Source: Ferrovibrio sp046297895
Lineage (GTDB): Bacteria > Pseudomonadota > Alphaproteobacteria > Ferrovibrionales > Ferrovibrionaceae
Assembly (NCBI RefSeq): GCF_046297895.1
Contig: NZ_JBKBHC010000004.1
Span: forward strand, 62,001 to 126,000
Length of the DNA stretch: 64,000 nt
Reading direction: 5' to 3'
Positions 61,129-64,000 of the stretch are shown piece by piece (position 1 is the first letter of the stretch; the number at the start of each line of letters is the position of its first letter). The notes under the pieces were generated by a model. The model did not search any database. It had not been told where the DNA came from and saw only the letters and a program-made list of their open reading frames with translations. A program made the position numbers and the translations under genes.

Positions 61129-61431
61129 TCATTCCGGCAGAGGCTTGCCCTGGGTGCGATAGATGTAACTGAGGATTTCTGCCACGGCGGCAAAGGCTTC
61201 CACCGGGATCAGGGAGTCGATGTCCAGCTTGGCCAGGATTTCCACCAGATCGGCGTCTTGCCGAACGGTGATGCCATGGTCCAGCGCGATGCGGACGATC
61301 TGTTCGGCGATATGGCCCTGACCCGAAGCCACCACGCGGGGCGCCTCGTCGCGTTTGGGATCATAACCCAGGGCAACAGCTTTGCTGCGGGGCGGCGGTT
61401 TGCCGGAGGACGGAGGGGGATCTGTGGCCAT
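61129..61431 (-). CDS. Small FlhB C-terminal-like protein
   Basis: 100 residues from the ATG at 61431 (an upstream in-frame ATG at 61476 is possible; neither has a good ribosome-binding site). 'AVALGYDPKRDEAPRVVASG' and 'ADLVEILAKLDIDSLIPVEA' match the cytoplasmic domain of FlhB after its autocleavage point, but without the membrane part and without the N-P-T-H motif. Such FlhX/YlqH-like proteins can partly replace the FlhB C-terminal half. Full-length flhB begins at 63859. Confidence 0.75.
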   Translation of the reverse strand: MATDPPPSSGKPPPRSKAVALGYDPKRDEAPRVVASGQGHIAEQIVRIALDHGITVRQDADLVEILAKLDIDSLIPVEAFAAVAEILSYIYRTQGKPLPE

Positions 61432-61479
61432 GGCGGGCAGGGGGATGCGGATGCTGGGGCATCCTACCACGCCCACCGG

Positions 61480-61494
61480 TTAACCGAATCTTTA
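61480..61494 (+). promoter_or_regulatory. CtrA-like box upstream of flgB
   Basis: TTAACCGAATCTTTA fits TTAA-N7-TTAA with one mismatch, 76 bases before flgB. CtrA drives the corresponding early flagellar operons in Caulobacter. Confidence 0.45.
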
Positions 61495-61498
61495 CGGC

Positions 61499-61535
61499 TG
61501 GGGGCCAGTCTGCCAGTCAGCGGCAAAGGCTGACG
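61499..61535 (+). promoter_or_regulatory. Possible sigma-54 and ftr-like elements upstream of flgB
   Basis: TGGGGGCCAGTCTGCC (61499-61514) has GG and GC 10 bases apart, and CGGCAAAGGCTGACG (61521-61535) fits CGGCA-N5-TGCCG with one mismatch. Either could be chance in this GC-rich sequence, but both types occur in the two other flagellar control regions. Confidence 0.35.
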
Positions 61536-61569
61536 GAACCCGTCCGGCCGGCCCGACGAGGGAATTGGT

Positions 61570-61983
61570 ATGGATCTTGACCGCATCAGCCTGCTGAAGG
61601 CGATCACCCGGCGCATGGACTGGCTGGGCGAGCGTCAGCGCGTGCTGGCGGAGAACGTCGCCAATGCCGATACCCCCGGCTATAAACCCAAGGATCTCAA
61701 GCAGGTAAGCTTCAGCGAACTGGTCCGAAACAGCCAGGTCGGCATGAGTGCCAGTGCGACCCAGGCAGGCCATTTCCGCGGCCTGGGCGGCCGCGGCGGC
61801 GATGCCTGGAAGGCCGACCGGACCAGAACCTACGAGACCGCGCCCAACGGCAACGAGGTCAACCTCGAACAGCAGATGATGACTGTGGCGGAAAACCAGG
61901 CCGACCACTCCCTGATGACCAACCTATACCGCAAGCAGGTCACCATGCTCCGCAAGGCGATCGGCGGCGGTGGCCAGCGCTGA
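61570..61983 (+). CDS. flgB: Flagellar proximal rod protein FlgB
   Basis: 137 residues. 'RMDWLGERQRVLAENVANAD' and 'TPGYKPKDLKQVSF' at the N-terminus and 'EQQMMTVAENQADHSLMTNL' near the end are the FlgB signatures. GAGGGAATTGGT precedes the ATG. First gene of flgB-flgC-fliE-fliQ-fliR-flhB. Confidence 0.94.
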   Translation: MDLDRISLLKAITRRMDWLGERQRVLAENVANADTPGYKPKDLKQVSFSELVRNSQVGMSASATQAGHFRGLGGRGGDAWKADRTRTYETAPNGNEVNLEQQMMTVAENQADHSLMTNLYRKQVTMLRKAIGGGGQR

Positions 61984-62011
61984 TTGCGGCGGTGTTTAAC
62001 GGAGGCGATCG

Positions 62012-62422
62012 ATGGATCTGAAAAACGCCATGAAGATATCCGCCTCGGGCATGCGGGCGCAGGGTGAGCGCCTCAAGACCCTGGCGGAAAACATCGCCAA
62101 TGCCGACTCCCTGGCCAAGACGCCGGGCGGCGATCCCTATCGGCGCAAGGTGATCAGCTTCAAGAGCGAGCTTGACCGCGCCACCGGTGCCAACCTGGTC
62201 AAGGCCCAGCCGCCGAAGACCGACAGGTCGGATTTCGACCTCAAATACGACCCCGGTCATCCGGCCGCGAATGCCGATGGCTATGTCAAGATGCCCAATG
62301 TCAAGACCGTGATCGAGATGGCCGACATGCGCGAGGCCCAGCGCACCTACGAGGCCAACCTGAACGTGGTCGATTCGGCGAAGCAGATGATCACCCGCAC
62401 GGTTGATCTGCTGCGGAACTGA
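62012..62422 (+). CDS. flgC: Flagellar proximal rod protein FlgC
   Basis: 136 residues. 'ISASGMRAQGERLKTLAENI' with 'ANADSLAKTPGGDPYRRKVI' and C-terminal 'AQRTYEANLNVVDSAKQMI' are typical. Ribosome-binding site GGAGG, 6 bases before the ATG. Confidence 0.94.
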   Translation: MDLKNAMKISASGMRAQGERLKTLAENIANADSLAKTPGGDPYRRKVISFKSELDRATGANLVKAQPPKTDRSDFDLKYDPGHPAANADGYVKMPNVKTVIEMADMREAQRTYEANLNVVDSAKQMITRTVDLLRN

Positions 62423-62444
62423 CCGGACGAGAGGAGGCTGAACC

Positions 62445-62744
62445 ATGGCGGATCTTCGCATAGGCGGCGCGCTTCCCGGCCTATCGGCCACGCTGGCGAC
62501 CGAAGATGCTGGCAAGGTCAAGGCCGGCGGCGGCTTTGGTGACATGCTCGGCGAGGCATTGCAGCAGGCCGTCAACGCATCCAAGCAATCCGAAGCCGTC
62601 TCGGCCAGGGCCGTGGCCGGCAAAGCCGATGTTACCGACGTGGTGACGGCCGTGACCAACGCGGAAGTGGCCCTGGATACGGTTGTGGCGGTTCGCGACC
62701 GCGTCATTTCGGCCTATCAGGAAATCATTCGTATGCCGATCTGA
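62445..62744 (+). CDS. fliE: Flagellar MS-ring/rod adapter FliE
   Basis: 99 residues, the usual FliE length. 'GFGDMLGEALQQAVNASKQS' and 'VVTAVTNAEVALDTVVAVRD' with end 'RVISAYQEIIRMPI' are diagnostic. AGGAGG precedes the ATG. Confidence 0.93.
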   Translation: MADLRIGGALPGLSATLATEDAGKVKAGGGFGDMLGEALQQAVNASKQSEAVSARAVAGKADVTDVVTAVTNAEVALDTVVAVRDRVISAYQEIIRMPI

Positions 62745-62807
62745 TCCGCATCCCCGGCTGGGGTTGTGGCAGACAATGCGCTATGGTCGGCGGCAGAGGA
62801 CGAATCG

Positions 62808-63074
62808 ATGACGGCCGTCGAAGTAGTGGACATCATGCGCGAAGGCATCTGGGTGCTGATCAAGGTGGCTGGCCCATCGATGATCGTAAGCCTGGTGATC
62901 GGCATCGTGATATCGCTGTTCCAGGCCCTGACCCAGCTGCAGGAGCCGACGCTGACCTTCGTGCCGAAAATCCTGGCGATCTTTGGCACCTTGGTGATCA
63001 CCATGCCCTTCATGATCGGCGCCATGGTGACCTTCATGGAGCAGATCGCCGGCCGCATCGCGGGTTTGCAGTAG
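62808..63074 (+). CDS. fliQ: Flagellar export apparatus protein FliQ
   Basis: 88 residues from the ATG at 62808 with AGAGGA upstream; a GTG at 62766 would give an atypical N-terminus. Two membrane helices ('MIVSLVIGIVISLFQALTQL' and 'LVITMPFMIGAMVTFM') with 'QEPTLTFVPKI' between. Part of the FliPQR gate. Confidence 0.94.
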   Translation: MTAVEVVDIMREGIWVLIKVAGPSMIVSLVIGIVISLFQALTQLQEPTLTFVPKILAIFGTLVITMPFMIGAMVTFMEQIAGRIAGLQ

Positions 63075-63084
63075 CGGGGCGGCC

Positions 63085-63849
63085 GTGCTGCAGGATTTCG
63101 TCGCCGGCAATGTCTATGCATTCATCCTGATTTTCTGCCGCCTCGGCGCCGCCATGATGACGCTGCCGGGCGTCGGCGAGAGTTCCGTGCCGGCCCGTGT
63201 CCGCCTCAGCATCGCCGTGCTCACGGCCGCTCTGTCCACGCCGATCCTGGGGCCGACGCTGCCGCCGATGCCGGCCCAGCCGTTCCATCTCGCGTTCCTG
63301 GTCGTCACCGAAATCGGCTTTGGTCTGGCTCTTGGCCTGATATCCCGCATGATCATGTCGGCCATGCATGTGGCGGGCACCATCATCGCCATGCAGGCCG
63401 GTCTGTCGGCGGCCATGTTCTTCGATCCGAACCAGGGTTCGCAGAGCGTCCTGATCAGCAGCGCGATGGTGTTCCTTGGCATTGCGCTGGTCTTTGCCAC
63501 CGACCTCCATCTGCTCGCCCTGCAGGCGGCCTATGACAGCTATGTGCTTTTCCCGCCCATGAAGGTTCCCGCCTTTGGCGATTTCGCCAATGTGGCGACC
63601 GACCTTGTGGGGTCGAGCTTTGCCGTTGGCGTCAAGATGTCGGCGCCATTCATCGTCTATGGCATCATCTTCAACGTTGCGCTCGGCCTGCTCAACCGCC
63701 TGATGCCGACCTTGCAGATTTTCTTCATCATGCAGGCGCCGCAGATCGCCACATCGCTGTTCGTGCTCGGGTTTTCGCTGGCGGCGATCGGAGTGATGTT
63801 CACCACGCGCTACGAGGAGCTGATCGCCCAGTTCCTCGTGCGGCGCTAG
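63085..63849 (+). CDS. fliR: Flagellar export apparatus protein FliR
   Basis: 254 residues from a GTG start. Conserved 'RLGAAMMTLPGVGESSVPAR', 'AGTIIAMQAGLSAAMFFDPN' and 'NRLMPTLQIFFIMQAPQI', with about six membrane segments. It closes the FliPQR export gate. Confidence 0.93.
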   Translation: MLQDFVAGNVYAFILIFCRLGAAMMTLPGVGESSVPARVRLSIAVLTAALSTPILGPTLPPMPAQPFHLAFLVVTEIGFGLALGLISRMIMSAMHVAGTIIAMQAGLSAAMFFDPNQGSQSVLISSAMVFLGIALVFATDLHLLALQAAYDSYVLFPPMKVPAFGDFANVATDLVGSSFAVGVKMSAPFIVYGIIFNVALGLLNRLMPTLQIFFIMQAPQIATSLFVLGFSLAAIGVMFTTRYEELIAQFLVRR

Positions 63850-63858
63850 GAGGCGGCA

Positions 63859-64000
63859 ATGTCGGAAGATGCCGATCCAGAATCCAAAACGGAAGACCCT
63901 TCCAGTAAACGGCTTGCCGACGCCGCCAAACAGGGCAACATCGCCAAGTCGCAGGAAATCAGTCATCTGTTCGTCTTCATGGCGGCAGCCCTGTTGTTGT
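63859..64000 (+). CDS. flhB: Flagellar export switch protein FlhB, N-terminal part
   Basis: The first 47 residues are visible before the window ends. 'ESKTEDPSSKRLADAAKQGN' and 'IAKSQEISHLFVFMAAALLL' match the cytoplasmic lead and first helix of FlhB. AGGAGG lies 6 bases before the ATG. Confidence 0.9.
   Translation, partial: MSEDADPESKTEDPSSKRLADAAKQGNIAKSQEISHLFVFMAAALLL

Overview
The window reads as a GC-rich alphaproteobacterial chromosome segment, most likely from a Rhodospirillales-type organism. The support is a FliX/FlgI divergent pair, CtrA-type TTAA-N7-TTAA boxes, MotE and a DUF6468-like protein after fliM, a DksA with a degenerate zinc finger, an FNR with C-X2-C-X7-C, and a ccoNOQP-ccoGHIS cluster. 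No tRNA, rRNA, CRISPR array, insertion sequence or phage gene was recognised. The genus cannot be fixed from the sequence alone.

Positions 1-32891 form a catabolic and uptake island. A LivHMGF transporter (1-2814) is translationally coupled to eight enzymes (2816-11829): a LeuCD-like hydro-lyase pair, an isocitrate-lyase/PEP-mutase family C-C lyase, HyuB and HyuA, an isochorismatase-fold protein lacking its catalytic Cys, an FAD oxidoreductase and a tautomerase-SnoaL fusion. A ureide and amino-acid module follows (11976-18320): L-carbamoylase-like HyuC, AllA-like lyase, a sigma-54 promoter, 2,3-diaminopropionate ammonia-lyase, D-carbamoylase, an AtzG-like small protein, an AtzE-like amidase, and a convergent hydantoin-racemase homologue lacking one catalytic Cys. 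A Dpp-type peptide ABC operon (18556-24125) has its own sigma-54 promoter. Next come an SDR, a stand-alone RutE-like reductase, a GntR/FCD regulator, and a divergent VOC-dioxygenase/FAH/second-Liv operon (26461-32891) that looks like aromatic-acid uptake and ring cleavage.

Positions 32930-44312 are a micro-oxic respiration block: an FNR regulator, a hemerythrin-like protein and a SafE-type membrane protein facing each other across a perfect FNR box, a DUF2189 membrane protein, an FNR box, and cbb3 oxidase ccoNOQP with assembly genes ccoGHIS and a small membrane protein.

Positions 44376-64000 are a flagellar block in several divergent and convergent units: flgN-like/flgJ/flgI, fliX, dksA, flgH/flgA/flgG/flgF, fliL/fliM/DUF6468/motE, DUF1217 plus a receiver protein, a large TPR protein, fliP/fliO, a small FlhB-C-like protein, and flgB/flgC/fliE/fliQ/fliR/flhB. 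Two divergent intergenic regions each carry a well-matched sigma-54 promoter plus a shared palindrome CGGCA-N5-TGCCG, resembling the FlbD/FliX circuit of Caulobacter. The main points for follow-up are the unassigned eight-enzyme operon, the sigma-54-controlled diaminopropionate/ureide module, two enzymes that have lost catalytic cysteines, and the regulatory sites.
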